This document shows positions 55,791 to 64,000 of a DNA stretch of 64,000 nucleotides, piece by piece. Under the pieces are notes generated by a model. That model saw only the letters and a program-made list of their open reading frames with translations. It had not been told where the DNA came from and made no database searches. The translations under genes were made by a program, and so were the position numbers. Each line of letters starts with the position of its first letter. The first letter of the stretch is position 1. The DNA comes from Pseudomonas coleopterorum (GTDB lineage Bacteria > Pseudomonadota > Gammaproteobacteria > Pseudomonadales > Pseudomonadaceae), in the NCBI RefSeq assembly GCF_900105555.1, contig NZ_FNTZ01000001.1:1612001-1676000 (forward strand), written 5' to 3'.

Positions 55791-57014
55791 TCAGGCATTG
55801 GACGCTCGGGCGCGCACGATGTTCATGCTGAGCATTGCCAGCACCGCTATCAGTGCCACTACGGCGCTGAAGAACTCGGCAGAATGATGCAGTCCGAACA
55901 CGGGAATGCTCACGCCCACCGCGATCACCGGCACCGACATGGACAGGTAATAGACGATGAACAGCGCCGAGGTGACCCCGGCCTTCTGGCCGACGGGCGC
56001 GGCATTGGCCACCGCGCCCATGCCGGCCCGAAAGGTCAGGCCTTGGCCGATTCCGCTCAGGGCGCCGCCGAGCACCAGCAGCCAGAGCTGGGCGCTGGCG
56101 ATACTCAGGCCCAGACAGGCGACACCGAGGATCAGCACCGTGCAGCCAACGGTCATCTGCGCGGCTTCGCGAATCCGCCTGACCCAGGCCTGGCCGACGA
56201 TGGAGCCAGCGAACAGCACCAGAATCACTGCACCGATCACCAGGCCTCCCGCGTGCCCCATGACCTGACGCATGATCGCCGGTACCAGCGAGGTGAACAA
56301 TCCGGTCACGCTGAACCCGGCAAGGCCGGCGATGGCGGCGGGTACGAACGGGCCGCGCACTGCTGCCGGCAGGCTCGGGCGCTGGAATCCCAGGCGTGGT
56401 TTGGCGGGTCGTTGCACCGTCTCGCCGACGGCCAGGATGGCTGCCGTAGCCGCCAGCAGCAGGACCAGGTGCACGACGAAGGCCAGGTGCACCGGCCAAG
56501 GCAGAAACTGTGACGTGAAACCGGCCAGCAGCGGGCCCAGCCCCAGGCCAAGCATGTTGGCCGCCGTGGCGACCAATGTTGCGCTGTTCCGCCAGCGCTT
56601 GGGCGCCGCTTCGATCACTGCCACCGTACCGGTACCGGTCATGATCCCGGCCGAAAAGCCCGAGATCAGCCGAGCGATCAGCAATCCGCCAATGGAGTCG
56701 GTGCACAGGAAAATCACCGCGCTGATCGCGCCCATGGCCAAGCCTGCCAGCAGCATCGGTCGCCGACCCAATTGATCGGACCAGCTGCCGACGGCCAGCA
56801 ATGCACTGATCACCCCGGCCGCATAGATGGCGAAAATCAACGTGACCCAGGTCGCACCGAAGCCCAGATGCTGTTGATACAGTGCGTACAGCGGCGTCGG
56901 CAGGGTGGTGCCGACCATGGTGATCAGAAAGGCCACGGCGATCAGCCAGAAGCTCGTTTGGTGGGACGGTTGATCAGGTGCGCCGGTGGCAGCGTGGGGA
57001 GGAGTACGGGTCAT
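55791..57014 (-). CDS. Major-facilitator transporter, drug:proton antiporter type
   Basis: A 407-residue inner-membrane protein with about 12 hydrophobic segments. It has the MFS motif A-like GSWSDQLGRRPMLLAGLAM after the second segment, FSAGIMTGTGTVAV in segment 4-5 and a YALYQQHLGF periplasmic loop after segment 1. The pattern fits the DHA1 drug:H+ antiporter group; the substrate is not predictable. The 25-residue N-terminus is polar. No linked regulator. Followed by a small acidic protein gene on the same strand. Confidence 0.83.
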   Translation of the reverse strand: MTRTPPHAATGAPDQPSHQTSFWLIAVAFLITMVGTTLPTPLYALYQQHLGFGATWVTLIFAIYAAGVISALLAVGSWSDQLGRRPMLLAGLAMGAISAVIFLCTDSIGGLLIARLISGFSAGIMTGTGTVAVIEAAPKRWRNSATLVATAANMLGLGLGPLLAGFTSQFLPWPVHLAFVVHLVLLLAATAAILAVGETVQRPAKPRLGFQRPSLPAAVRGPFVPAAIAGLAGFSVTGLFTSLVPAIMRQVMGHAGGLVIGAVILVLFAGSIVGQAWVRRIREAAQMTVGCTVLILGVACLGLSIASAQLWLLVLGGALSGIGQGLTFRAGMGAVANAAPVGQKAGVTSALFIVYYLSMSVPVIAVGVSIPVFGLHHSAEFFSAVVALIAVLAMLSMNIVRARASNA

Positions 57015-57106
57015 GGATTTCGGCCAGATCGGGGAAGGCGGTCGGGAAACCTAGCAAACTGTGGCCGTCAGGTATACGTCTGCAAACGCACGTCCGCGGA
57101 TTGACC

Positions 57107-57382
57107 TCAAGGGTGCTTGAAGTGCGCACCCCGGCGCAGTCTGATTGGCCCCTCCGGTTCCTTGTCGGGATTCAGCCGGTCATCGCCCTGGGTCAGGTCG
57201 ATGATCTCGGCGGCCGCCAGGGCCCGAGCCACCCGGCGAACCTCCGGCATCAGCGCGCGCCACGCGGGCTCGTCCTGCTCCAGCGAGCGCGCCACTTCCG
57301 AAGGGCAGATGGACGTGCCCACGGCGCGTTGTTCGAGCAGGTGCAGAACGCGGCTGGCAATGACGTCGTCAGGGTGGGTCAT
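57107..57382 (-). CDS. DUF3253 domain protein
   Basis: A 91-residue cytoplasmic protein with a winged-helix-like DUF3253 core: IASRVLHLLEQRAVGTSICP, SEVARSLEQDEPAWRALMPE and VRRVARALAAAEIIDLTQGD. The family is often found next to redox or stress genes; possibly DNA-binding, not shown. The start at 57382 (AAGGAAG upstream, somewhat far) is preferred to 57436, which adds a non-family head. Single gene between two transporters. Confidence 0.78.
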   Translation of the reverse strand: MTHPDDVIASRVLHLLEQRAVGTSICPSEVARSLEQDEPAWRALMPEVRRVARALAAAEIIDLTQGDDRLNPDKEPEGPIRLRRGAHFKHP

Positions 57383-57487
57383 GGGGGCGTTCTTCCTTGC
57401 AGGCGACAGGCTGAAGATGAAAACAACTTCAGCCATGTTACCTGCAACACTCCCGACTGGACATATCGAGCCGCGATCGGTATCGCC

Positions 57488-58948
57488 TCAGGCGCTGGCG
57501 GGTTCGTCCGGGGTGAATTCCTTCTCCATGTGCCGTTCGATCTGCTCCAGCGACTTGCCGCGCGTTTCCGGGACGCACATCGCGACGAAGATCAGCGACA
57601 TGACGTTGATCGCGGCGAACAGCATGAAGGTATAGGGGCCGAAGCCAGCCAGGGCGATGGGGAACAGGAACGCCACCGACGCGTTGCACAGCCATTGGAA
57701 GCACACCGCCGTACCGGTCATCATGCCGCGCAGATGGGAGGGAAACAGCTCGGACATCAGCAGCCAGTAGACCGGGGCGATGAAAGTCTGCATGAACAGC
57801 AGGAACATCAGGATACAGGCCAGCGCCAGGTAGCTTTGCAGCAGCGAGGAGGGCAGCATGGTCAGCACGCCACACAGCAGCACCTGCGCCAGGACCACGA
57901 AGCACAGCCCGGTCATCAACATCGGCCGACGGCCATGGCGACCGACCAGCCAGATGCCGATCAAGGTAGCGATCACCGAAGCGACACCGTTGCCGATGGT
58001 CGCGGTAAGCGCCGCGTTGGTGCCCAGTCCCGTGGACTTGAGAATCACCGGGGTGAAGTACATGAACGCGTTGACGCCTGTGAGCTGGGCCACGAAGCCC
58101 AGGCCCATGCCCACCAGCAGCAACCGACGCAGCCAGGGTTCGGCCCAGATCGAGGACCAGCTCACGTCAGCACGTTCCTCGTCGTTCTGAGCCTGGATCT
58201 CCTTCATTTCCTTGTCGACCTGCTTCTTGCTCGAGCGGATCTTTTCCAGCACCTCGCGGGCTTCTTCCATACGTCCCTTGCTGGCGAGCCAGCGTGGCGA
58301 AGTCGGAACGAAGTGCATGCCGATCCACAGCAAGGCCGCCGGGATCACCGCGATGGCGAGCATCCAGCGCCACACGTCAGGGGTGTGGGCAAAATGCGCC
58401 AGCAAGGCATTGGAGATATAGGCCACCAGTTGCCCGGTGACGATCATCAGTTCGTTCTGGCTGACCAGTCGGGCTCGCTTGTTGGGCCCGGCTATCTCGG
58501 CAATGAACATCGGCACGATCGCCGATGCACCCCCCACCGCGAGACCGAGCACGAATCGAGTGGCGACCATGATGGCCACGGTTGGGGCGAGGGCCGAGCC
58601 CAGGGCGCCGATCATGAACAGGATGGCCAGGCCCTTGAGCGCGGTCAGGCGGCCGTATTTGTCGGCCAGATGACCGGCGAACAACGAGCCAAACGCCGCA
58701 CCGAGGATCAACGAGGACGCTACCAGGCCCTCGGTGAACGGAGTGAGCCCCAGACCGCCCTGGTCCGGCCCTTGGGTCATGAAGGGCAGGGCGCCGGAAA
58801 TCACCCCGGTGTCGTAGCCGAAGGCCAGAGCGCCCATGGTGGCGATGATCGCTACGCGCACCACGATCTGGCCAGGGCTAGTACGGGTGGCGTCATTTTC
58901 TTCGCCCGCTGGCGAAGTGTCAGGTGCGGTGGTGTTGGAACTGGACAA
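57488..58948 (-). CDS. Sugar:proton symporter (MFS sugar porter family)
   Basis: A 486-residue transporter of the GalP/XylE/AraE sugar-porter family: FGYDTGVISGALPFM in helix 1, GHLADKYGRLTALKG (motif after helix 2), RFVLGLAVGGASAIVPMFIAE and QLTGVNAFMYFTPVI (QLTG sugar-binding region). The C-terminal signature is VPETRGKSLEQIE. About 12 helices with a charged central loop (EKIRSSKKQVDKEMKEIQAQ). The PESPR motif is replaced by PTSPR. The substrate could be galactose or arabinose, agreeing with gal and the AGE enzyme nearby, but this is only suggestive. Confidence 0.88.
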   Translation of the reverse strand: MSSSNTTAPDTSPAGEENDATRTSPGQIVVRVAIIATMGALAFGYDTGVISGALPFMTQGPDQGGLGLTPFTEGLVASSLILGAAFGSLFAGHLADKYGRLTALKGLAILFMIGALGSALAPTVAIMVATRFVLGLAVGGASAIVPMFIAEIAGPNKRARLVSQNELMIVTGQLVAYISNALLAHFAHTPDVWRWMLAIAVIPAALLWIGMHFVPTSPRWLASKGRMEEAREVLEKIRSSKKQVDKEMKEIQAQNDEERADVSWSSIWAEPWLRRLLLVGMGLGFVAQLTGVNAFMYFTPVILKSTGLGTNAALTATIGNGVASVIATLIGIWLVGRHGRRPMLMTGLCFVVLAQVLLCGVLTMLPSSLLQSYLALACILMFLLFMQTFIAPVYWLLMSELFPSHLRGMMTGTAVCFQWLCNASVAFLFPIALAGFGPYTFMLFAAINVMSLIFVAMCVPETRGKSLEQIERHMEKEFTPDEPASA

Positions 58949-59328
58949 GGCTCATTCCTTTCATTGCTCGCAGGCAATAGGTCGTGATGCGTCACGCAGG
59001 ATCGCGCACGAAAAGAGCAAGGCAAGTGTCAGCGTTCGGTGGTGCGATGCCAGGCATGGAGGGGGACGGTCCCAAGGGCCGTCGGTGCCAGCGGATATTA
59101 TGATTATGTCGAACTGCTTGGAGCTTGAAGTCTTCGAACCGCGTTCGAAGTCATTGCCTGTGCGCTTTTCGCGACCATCTGCCGGTGTGGCGCTGGGCTG
59201 TGAGTCTTATGAACGAAATGGTTACAAAAAGTTTTGTGGGATTTGTAATTAAATCAGGTCGATACGCCACGACGAGGCAATGCACCGGCGCTCTGTTAGC
59301 ATAGGGGTTCCAATAGCAGGAGAAATCA
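58949..59328. other. Intergenic region before map
   Basis: About 380 bases, divergent sugar-porter and map promoters. It contains a short GC dyad (GGACGGTCCCAAGGGCCGTC, about 59068) and an AT-rich stretch (TTTGTAATTAAATC, about 59241) that may serve map. No gene found. Confidence 0.55.
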
Positions 59329-60087
59329 GTGAGCCGCAAGAATCTGAGCCGCACCCCGGAGCAAATCGCGATGGCCCGCCACGCCGGTGCCCTGGCCGCT
59401 GACGTATTGCGCATGATCGCCCCGCACGTGCAGGCAGGCGTCACCACGCAATACCTGGACGAGCTGTGCAACGCCTACATCGTGAACGAGCTGAAGGTGA
59501 TCCCGGCCAACGTTGGCTACCACGGCTTCACCAAGACGGCGTGCATCTCGGTCAACCAGGTGGTCTGCCACGGGGTGCCCAGCGACAAGGTCGTGCTGGC
59601 CGACGGCGACATCGTCAATATCGATGTGGCGGTCATCAAGGATGGTTGGTTCGGCGACACCAGTCGCATGTACTACGTGGGTGAGCCAAGCCCATTGGCC
59701 AAGCGTCTGGTGGAAACCACCCATGAAGCGATGCTGGCCGGTATAGAAGTGGTCAAGCCAGGCGCCACCCTGGGCGACATCGGTCACGCAATCCAGAGCG
59801 TCGCGCACCGCGAAGGCTTCAGCGTCGTGCGCGAGTACTGCGGGCATGGTATCGGCCAGATCTATCACGACGAACCGCAGGTGCTGCACTATGGCCGCAA
59901 GGGCGAGGGGATGCGTTTAACCCAGGGCATGATCTTCACCATCGAGCCCATGATCAACGCAGGCAAGGCGGGCACCCGCCAATTGGCCGATGGCTGGACG
60001 GTGGTTACGCGTGACCAGTCGTTGTCCGCGCAATGGGAACACATGGTAGCGGTCACGGCTGATGGGTACGAGATCCTGACGCTGTAG
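59329..60087 (+). CDS. map: Methionine aminopeptidase, type I
   Basis: A 252-residue metalloprotease removing N-terminal Met. The pita-bread fold is clear: ISVNQVVCHGVPSDKVVLAD (metal/substrate His), DGDIVNIDVAVIKDGWFGD (two Asp ligands), REYCGHGIGQIYHDEPQVLH (His ligand) and MIFTIEPMINAG (Glu ligand), with a final Glu in QWEHMVAVTADG. The GTG start at 59329 has AGGAG 7-11 bases upstream. It stands alone, away from rpsB/tsf, so it may be an additional map copy. Convergent with the KaiC-like unit. Confidence 0.93.
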   Translation: MSRKNLSRTPEQIAMARHAGALAADVLRMIAPHVQAGVTTQYLDELCNAYIVNELKVIPANVGYHGFTKTACISVNQVVCHGVPSDKVVLADGDIVNIDVAVIKDGWFGDTSRMYYVGEPSPLAKRLVETTHEAMLAGIEVVKPGATLGDIGHAIQSVAHREGFSVVREYCGHGIGQIYHDEPQVLHYGRKGEGMRLTQGMIFTIEPMINAGKAGTRQLADGWTVVTRDQSLSAQWEHMVAVTADGYEILTL

Positions 60088-60103
60088 CAAAGCAAGCAAT
60101 CGC

Positions 60104-60481
60104 TCAAAGCGGCTTGAGGGGCTCCAGCGGCACCAGCTCGCGAACCTTCGCGACCACTTGGTTGATATCGAATGGCTTGTCGTAGACGGCAGCGAAAAGA
60201 TCGGGCGTGGCACGCCCGACGCTGCCTTGCGCGCCACTCATCAACAGGATGGGCACGGTGCAAAACGATTCGTTACCGCGAATTCTTTGCGCCAGCTCAA
60301 GGCCGTTCATGCCTGGCATCATGAAGTCGGTAATGACCAGCGCGGGACGCTCGCGATCAAGGATCTCCAATGCACGCTTGCCATTGCCAGCCGTCACGGC
60401 CATGTAGCCTTCGTCTTCAAGAGCGTAACCAAGGATGTCGGCGATGAGATACTCATCGTCGACGATCAGGATAGTGGCCAT
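60104..60481 (-). CDS. CheY-like single-domain response regulator
   Basis: A 125-residue receiver without output domain: acidic pair D8-D9 (ILIVDDEYLIADIL), phospho-acceptor D52 in ALVITDFMMPGMNGLELA and a conserved Lys in AVYDKPFDINQVVAKV. It lies 21 bases after the KaiC-like gene on the same strand, hence cotranscribed. It would receive phosphate from an unlinked kinase. A role as partner or output of the KaiC-like ATPase is inferred. Confidence 0.88.
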   Translation of the reverse strand: MATILIVDDEYLIADILGYALEDEGYMAVTAGNGKRALEILDRERPALVITDFMMPGMNGLELAQRIRGNESFCTVPILLMSGAQGSVGRATPDLFAAVYDKPFDINQVVAKVRELVPLEPLKPL

Positions 60482-60502
60482 GTCAGTTCGACCCCGGCAA
60501 CA

Positions 60503-61945
60503 TCACGGATTCGATATCGTGGAGGCGCTACCTGATAACACTGCCTCTGCATTTTTGAACGCCTTTCTCAGGTCGATTCCATGACCATGGATGACCAGCT
60601 CCAATAGCGAAGGATCATAAAAACTGTCTCTGACCTTAAGAATGGAAATCAACCGCTTTAGTTCAGACTCATGTTCGACAAATCGCGTCAGCAGGATGTT
60701 GTCGACGATGCTGGAAAGATCGGGAGCCGGCGAGGTGATCTCCGGGCCGAACAGGCCGCGGATTTCCCACGTGGCGAATACGGTCACGCCGCGGGTGCGG
60801 AGCTCGCTCATCAGGGTGCTGAAGAACTCGGTCAGGCGTACGGTACTGGTCGCCGTGCGAGCCATCCCGCCCAGGCTGTCGATCAGCACACGCTTGATGC
60901 CGTGAATCTCGACCTGATGCAGCAGGCGCGCACCCAGCCCGTCGAGCAGGCCTTCGGTGGTCGGCTGCCAGCACACGTGCAGGGCGCCGCTGGCCTGCAG
61001 GGCCTCGAAGTCGTGGCCCAGTGACCGCGCCTTCACTTGCAGGCGGCGCTCGGATTCGTACATGCCGAACAGCAGTCCGGGTTCCTCAGGGGTCGAGGCC
61101 GCCAGGAAGTTGATACCCAGGCTGGTCTTGCCGATACCCGAGGGGCCCATGACCAGGGTCACCGAGGAACGCGGCAGCCCGCCACCGATCAGGTTGTCCA
61201 GGTCAGGAATGCCGCTGGGCACTCGGCTCAGATCGGTGAGGTCGGGACAGGAAGGGCGGCTGTACAGGCTTTCCAGGCGAGGATAGACCACCAACCCGTC
61301 GTCGGTGATCTCGCACTCGTGCAGGCCGGACAGCGCGCCGCTGCCACGGGTCTTGCGCAACTGGATGCGGCGCACCGAGCGGGTGTTGAACAGTTCTTCA
61401 CCCAGCTCGATGACGCCATCGACCATGGTGTGTTCGGGGCTGCCGTCGTCCAGACGCGAACTGGTCAGGAACAGCACGGTGCACCCGGCGAACGCCGCAT
61501 GGCCTTGCAACTCGGAGATGAATTTTTTGGTGTCGATCTGCGAATCGGCCTTGGAGCGGGCGTTCAGCACACCGTCGACGATCAGGATGGTTGCTTTCTG
61601 CCGACTGATTTCGCGGCGCAGCAGCTTGACCACTTCATCCAGCCCTTCGTTTTCCAGCGTGTCGAAAGCACTGACGAACTGGATTTCGTTGCCTATCTTC
61701 GAGGCATCGAAAAAACTCAGGGTAGACAGGTATTGGAACAGTCGCTCATGGGACTCGGCGAGCAGTGTGGCAACCAGCACGCGGCCGCCCTGACGCACGT
61801 GATTGAAGCCCAACTGATTGGCCAGGATCGTCTTGCCTGAGCCGGGACGGCCTTGCACGATGTAGGACGCACCGGCCACCAGCCCACCCTTGAGCAACAA
61901 ATCGAGCCCTTCAATCCCGCTAGCGAGGCGCTTTAGCTGTTCCAA
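60503..61945 (-). CDS. KaiC-like double-domain ATPase
   Basis: A 480-residue protein with two RecA-like KaiC domains. CI Walker A is GRPGSGKTIL (Lys38), CII Walker A is GPSGIGKTSL (Lys273), and Walker B-like strands are ATILIVDGV and RVLIDSLGG. Aligned by eye to cyanobacterial KaiC, the CII phosphosite pair S431/T432 corresponds to Ser411-Ser412 in PDLSSIVDNIL. The first of the two adjacent catalytic glutamates is replaced in both domains (Ala63-Glu64; Tyr296-Glu297). No kaiA or kaiB gene is present. Paired with a CheY-like regulator; probably a signalling ATPase rather than a full clock. Confidence 0.85.
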   Translation of the reverse strand: MEQLKRLASGIEGLDLLLKGGLVAGASYIVQGRPGSGKTILANQLGFNHVRQGGRVLVATLLAESHERLFQYLSTLSFFDASKIGNEIQFVSAFDTLENEGLDEVVKLLRREISRQKATILIVDGVLNARSKADSQIDTKKFISELQGHAAFAGCTVLFLTSSRLDDGSPEHTMVDGVIELGEELFNTRSVRRIQLRKTRGSGALSGLHECEITDDGLVVYPRLESLYSRPSCPDLTDLSRVPSGIPDLDNLIGGGLPRSSVTLVMGPSGIGKTSLGINFLAASTPEEPGLLFGMYESERRLQVKARSLGHDFEALQASGALHVCWQPTTEGLLDGLGARLLHQVEIHGIKRVLIDSLGGMARTATSTVRLTEFFSTLMSELRTRGVTVFATWEIRGLFGPEITSPAPDLSSIVDNILLTRFVEHESELKRLISILKVRDSFYDPSLLELVIHGHGIDLRKAFKNAEAVLSGSASTISNP

Positions 61946-62065
61946 TATCCGATCTGCCTGTATGGGTTATGCGCGATCTGTCCTGTCTGGATGACAAGGA
62001 CCGATCCTTCAAATGCTGGGGATTCTATACCTTTTTGACCGGGCCGGTGCATCCGAACCGATACC

Positions 62066-62158
62066 CTGTAGCAGCGGCGCGAGCCGCGTCCGGCAACACC
62101 GCGAAGCTCCAGGCACACCGCACGCACCGCCGACGCGGCTCGCGCCGCTGCTAGAGGG
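62066..62158. repeat. REPIN of the GTAGCAGCGGCGCGAG type
   Basis: CTGTAGCAGCGGCGCGAGCC from 62066 and its inverse GGCTCGCGCCGCTGCTAGAG up to 62158, separated by about 45 bases. The same core occurs in the tandem array at 38721-39040 but not in the REPIN at 52338. Confidence 0.88.
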
Positions 62159-62225
62159 ATCGCGGCACGGGGTTGATCCACACCGCCGACAGCACCGCGC
62201 CTTCCCTGACTCGCCGCATCCGCCG

Positions 62226-63566
62226 CTAAACCGGTTTTCGTCGACGCTCGTAATGTTCGAGCAGCGGCTGGGTACTGATGCCGTGCACCAGAATGCTCAA
62301 TGCCACCACCGACAGCGTCAGGCTGATGCAGACCTGCTCGACCGACTCGGGCAGTTCGTGGGCGAGGGCATAGCACAGGTAATAGATCGACCCGATCCCG
62401 CGGATGCCGAACCAGCCCAGCAACGCGCGCTGATGCCCGTCGAGCAACCGTCGGCTCACCAGCAGCCACACGCTCAATGGCCGAATCACGCAGAACAGCG
62501 CGGCCGCCAGGCCCACCGCTCGCCAATCCCAATAGGCGGACAAGGTCGCCCCCAGAATGGTGATCAGCAGTACCTCCATGGACCGTTCCACCAGATTGCC
62601 GAACACCAGGATGTCGCCCATCATCACCCCTGCGGCCAGCTGCCCGTCTTCCAGATCGTTGGGGTGGGTGACGGTCCCTTCTTCGGGAGCCATGTCACGG
62701 TGCCCGCTGATCGGCTTGGCCAGGTGCTCCGAAGGCACCTCGGAGTTCGACGTACGTACTTCTGCCTGCCGCAGCCCCAGCCCTGCGGCGAACACCGCGA
62801 GAAAGCCGAAAGCGCCCACCGAAGCGGCCGCGAAGTACGACAGGGCGATCAATGCCAGCGCCAGAAAATCGTTCGGCGAGTTGGTGCTGTCGGCATGGCG
62901 CACGCGCAGGTAGATCATCAAGTGACCGATCGCCCGGCCCATCCCGTAACCGATCAGCAATCCGACCGGCACGCCCCACACCAGATTTTCCAGGGCCCAC
63001 TGGCTCAGCCAGTGGCTGTCGAGGCTGCCATGATGCAGCATCAGCAAGCTCAGGATCACAAAAGGAAAGGCCGTGCCGTCGTTGAGCCCGGCCTCGCCCG
63101 ACAGCCCGAAGCGCACGCGGTCGAAGTCCTGCGCGCTGTTCACCTGGACCATGGACGCCAACACCGGATCGGTCGGCGCCAGCATCGCCCCGAGCAGCAT
63201 GCTCACCCCCCACGACAAGCCCAGGGCATAGTGCGCTACCAGGCAAACGCCCAGAATCGAAACGATCATCACCGGGCCCGACAGCATATAAGCTGCGCGC
63301 CAGGCACTGCGGCCCAATCCCAGTCGCAGTTTGATGCCGGTGCTGAACAGCGAAAACAACACCGCCGCCTCCGCCAGGCGTTCGAGCCAGGAGGCGGTGT
63401 CCTTGAAATCGGTGGTGAACAGGCCCAGCCCTATGGGACCGATGGCCACGCCGAATGCCAGGCACACCGCCGAGGTGGTCACTGGCAGCCAGCGCAGGTA
63501 AGACGCCGTCAGCGCCAGCATCAACAGCAGGACGCCCAGCACGGCCATCCACAAGATAAAGCTCAT
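62226..63566 (-). CDS. Cation:proton antiporter (NhaP/CPA1 type)
   Basis: A 446-residue inner-membrane antiporter with about 12 helices. Key CPA1 signatures: LLGAMLAPTDPVLASMVQV (TD-P motif), FGLSGEAGLNDGTAFPFVIL (ND motif of the ion site) and GWFGIRGIGSIYYL. A polar loop of about 45 residues (RQAEVRTSNSEVPSEHLAKP onward) interrupts the C-terminal half. The start at 63566 has GAGG upstream. Separated from the KaiC-like unit by the REPIN. The cation (Na+, K+) is not predictable. Confidence 0.86.
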   Translation of the reverse strand: MSFILWMAVLGVLLLMLALTASYLRWLPVTTSAVCLAFGVAIGPIGLGLFTTDFKDTASWLERLAEAAVLFSLFSTGIKLRLGLGRSAWRAAYMLSGPVMIVSILGVCLVAHYALGLSWGVSMLLGAMLAPTDPVLASMVQVNSAQDFDRVRFGLSGEAGLNDGTAFPFVILSLLMLHHGSLDSHWLSQWALENLVWGVPVGLLIGYGMGRAIGHLMIYLRVRHADSTNSPNDFLALALIALSYFAAASVGAFGFLAVFAAGLGLRQAEVRTSNSEVPSEHLAKPISGHRDMAPEEGTVTHPNDLEDGQLAAGVMMGDILVFGNLVERSMEVLLITILGATLSAYWDWRAVGLAAALFCVIRPLSVWLLVSRRLLDGHQRALLGWFGIRGIGSIYYLCYALAHELPESVEQVCISLTLSVVALSILVHGISTQPLLEHYERRRKPV

Positions 63567-63705
63567 CCGGCCTCTTCGGGCTCGCACCCCTGAAATAGCT
63601 ACAAAATGTAACCGATGCAGCTTCGACTGTTGGTAGGCCTATTAGTTGAGTGGCAAAACGTCGCAGATAGCCAGCCACCGGGTTATCAAAAGACGGCGCT
63701 CGGCC

Positions 63706-64000
63706 TCATGGAGTGTCGGAAAAACCGTAGCTCTTTTTGACGCGATCCAAGATCCCCGCACGATTGGACCCATTCACCGTCTTCATTTGTCCCATGAGGT
63801 TTTCGCCGGTTTTGCTCACGAGCACATCCTTGTGGGTTTTGGCGATCTCTTCCAGCTCTTCAGCACCATGCACCACGCCCGCCACCGTCCACGCCGCAGA
63901 CAGGATCTTGAGGCCAACCTTGGCCACGGGATGAGGTACTACCGCGGCGGCTCCATCCAGGCCCGCTTTGACCGTGGCGCCTAACGACACATTCGTGATC
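63706..64000 (-). CDS. Unknown protein, possibly incomplete at the window edge
   Basis: The reading frame is open to the right window edge, with no stop; a GTG at 63990 is a possible start giving 94 residues. The product has a hydrophobic Ala/Val-rich N-terminal part (LDGAAAVVPHPVAKVGLKIL, AWTVAGVVHGAEELEEIAKT) and a basic C-terminal part (GILDRVKKSYGFSDTP). I recognise no family. Whether it starts here or upstream of the window is unknown. Confidence 0.55.
   Translation of the reverse strand, partial: ITNVSLGATVKAGLDGAAAVVPHPVAKVGLKILSAAWTVAGVVHGAEELEEIAKTHKDVLVSKTGENLMGQMKTVNGSNRAGILDRVKKSYGFSDTP

Noticed and set aside
60503..61945. Full circadian clock (kaiABC)
   Set aside because: Only a KaiC-like protein and a receiver are present; no KaiA or KaiB, and catalytic glutamates are altered.

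Overview
The window is a gene-dense, high-GC chromosomal segment of a Pseudomonas (putida/fluorescens-type lineage). Grounds for this are the liu leucine/isoprenoid catabolic operon, the lexA-sulA pair beside psrA, fadBA, a GapB-type dehydrogenase beside mfd, CheV, and two kinds of Pseudomonas-style REP/REPIN palindromes. From memory, the order dgt - YqjK/E/D-like trio - tRNA-Pro - mobA/moaB/moeA - YegS-like kinase - slt - uup - fadBA - topA - sulA - lexA - psrA - nagZ - mfd - gap parallels the P. aeruginosa PA3047-PA3001 block, so most of the window is conserved core genome. There is no integrase, IS element, phage or CRISPR. Accessory character is confined to regulators, transporters and the intergenic repeats.

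Layout. 0-4 kb: end of liuB, then liuC, liuD, liuE (leucine to acetoacetate + acetyl-CoA) and a terminator shared with yggL. 4.1-9.8 kb: YggL-like protein, an Hpt protein with a NarL-type response regulator and an AT-rich control region, dgt, three YqjK/YqjE/YqjD-like membrane proteins, a small gene of unknown function carrying a LexA box, and an RluA-type pseudouridine synthase. 9.8-15.4 kb: tRNA-Pro(CGG), a YgdI/R-type lipoprotein, molybdenum-cofactor genes mobA, moaB, moeA, a PslB/AlgA-type bifunctional GDP-mannose enzyme and a YegS-like lipid kinase. 15.4-22.4 kb: cheV, a MOSC protein, slt, uup, a universal stress protein and an unknown membrane-anchored protein. 22.4-33.2 kb: fadBA, topA, small conserved genes, the sulA/lexA SOS pair with tandem LexA boxes, psrA with a perfect palindromic operator, and nagZ.

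33.2-38.5 kb: a 2-hydroxyacid dehydrogenase, an exported alpha/beta hydrolase, and a probable valine-catabolism group (enoyl-CoA hydratase, acyl-CoA dehydrogenase, 3-hydroxyisobutyryl-CoA hydrolase). 38.5-43.6 kb: an 84-85 bp tandem repeat array, then the nitrate uptake operon nrtABC (transcribed leftwards) behind a sigma-54 promoter and an attenuator leader, with the gene for its ANTAR antiterminator NasR upstream. 43.8-52.3 kb: D-galactose 1-dehydrogenase, a SNF2 ATPase abutting mfd, and gapB. 52.3-59 kb: a REPIN, a CitA-type citrate symporter with a palindromic upstream site, an AGE-family sugar isomerase, a 51-residue acidic protein, two MFS transporters and small DUF proteins. 59-64 kb: a type I methionine aminopeptidase, a CheY-like regulator with a double-domain KaiC-like ATPase, a second REPIN, an NhaP-type antiporter and an incomplete unknown gene.

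The most interesting signals are regulatory: (i) a LexA box on an uncharacterised gene at 8.46 kb; (ii) a complete sigma-54 + two-hairpin + terminator leader before nrtA; (iii) an AT-rich operator/hairpin region at an orphan response regulator; (iv) a KaiC-like protein that keeps hydroxyl residues at the phosphosite position but lacks the first glutamate of both catalytic pairs; and (v) a tandemly amplified REP unit with one internally inverted copy.
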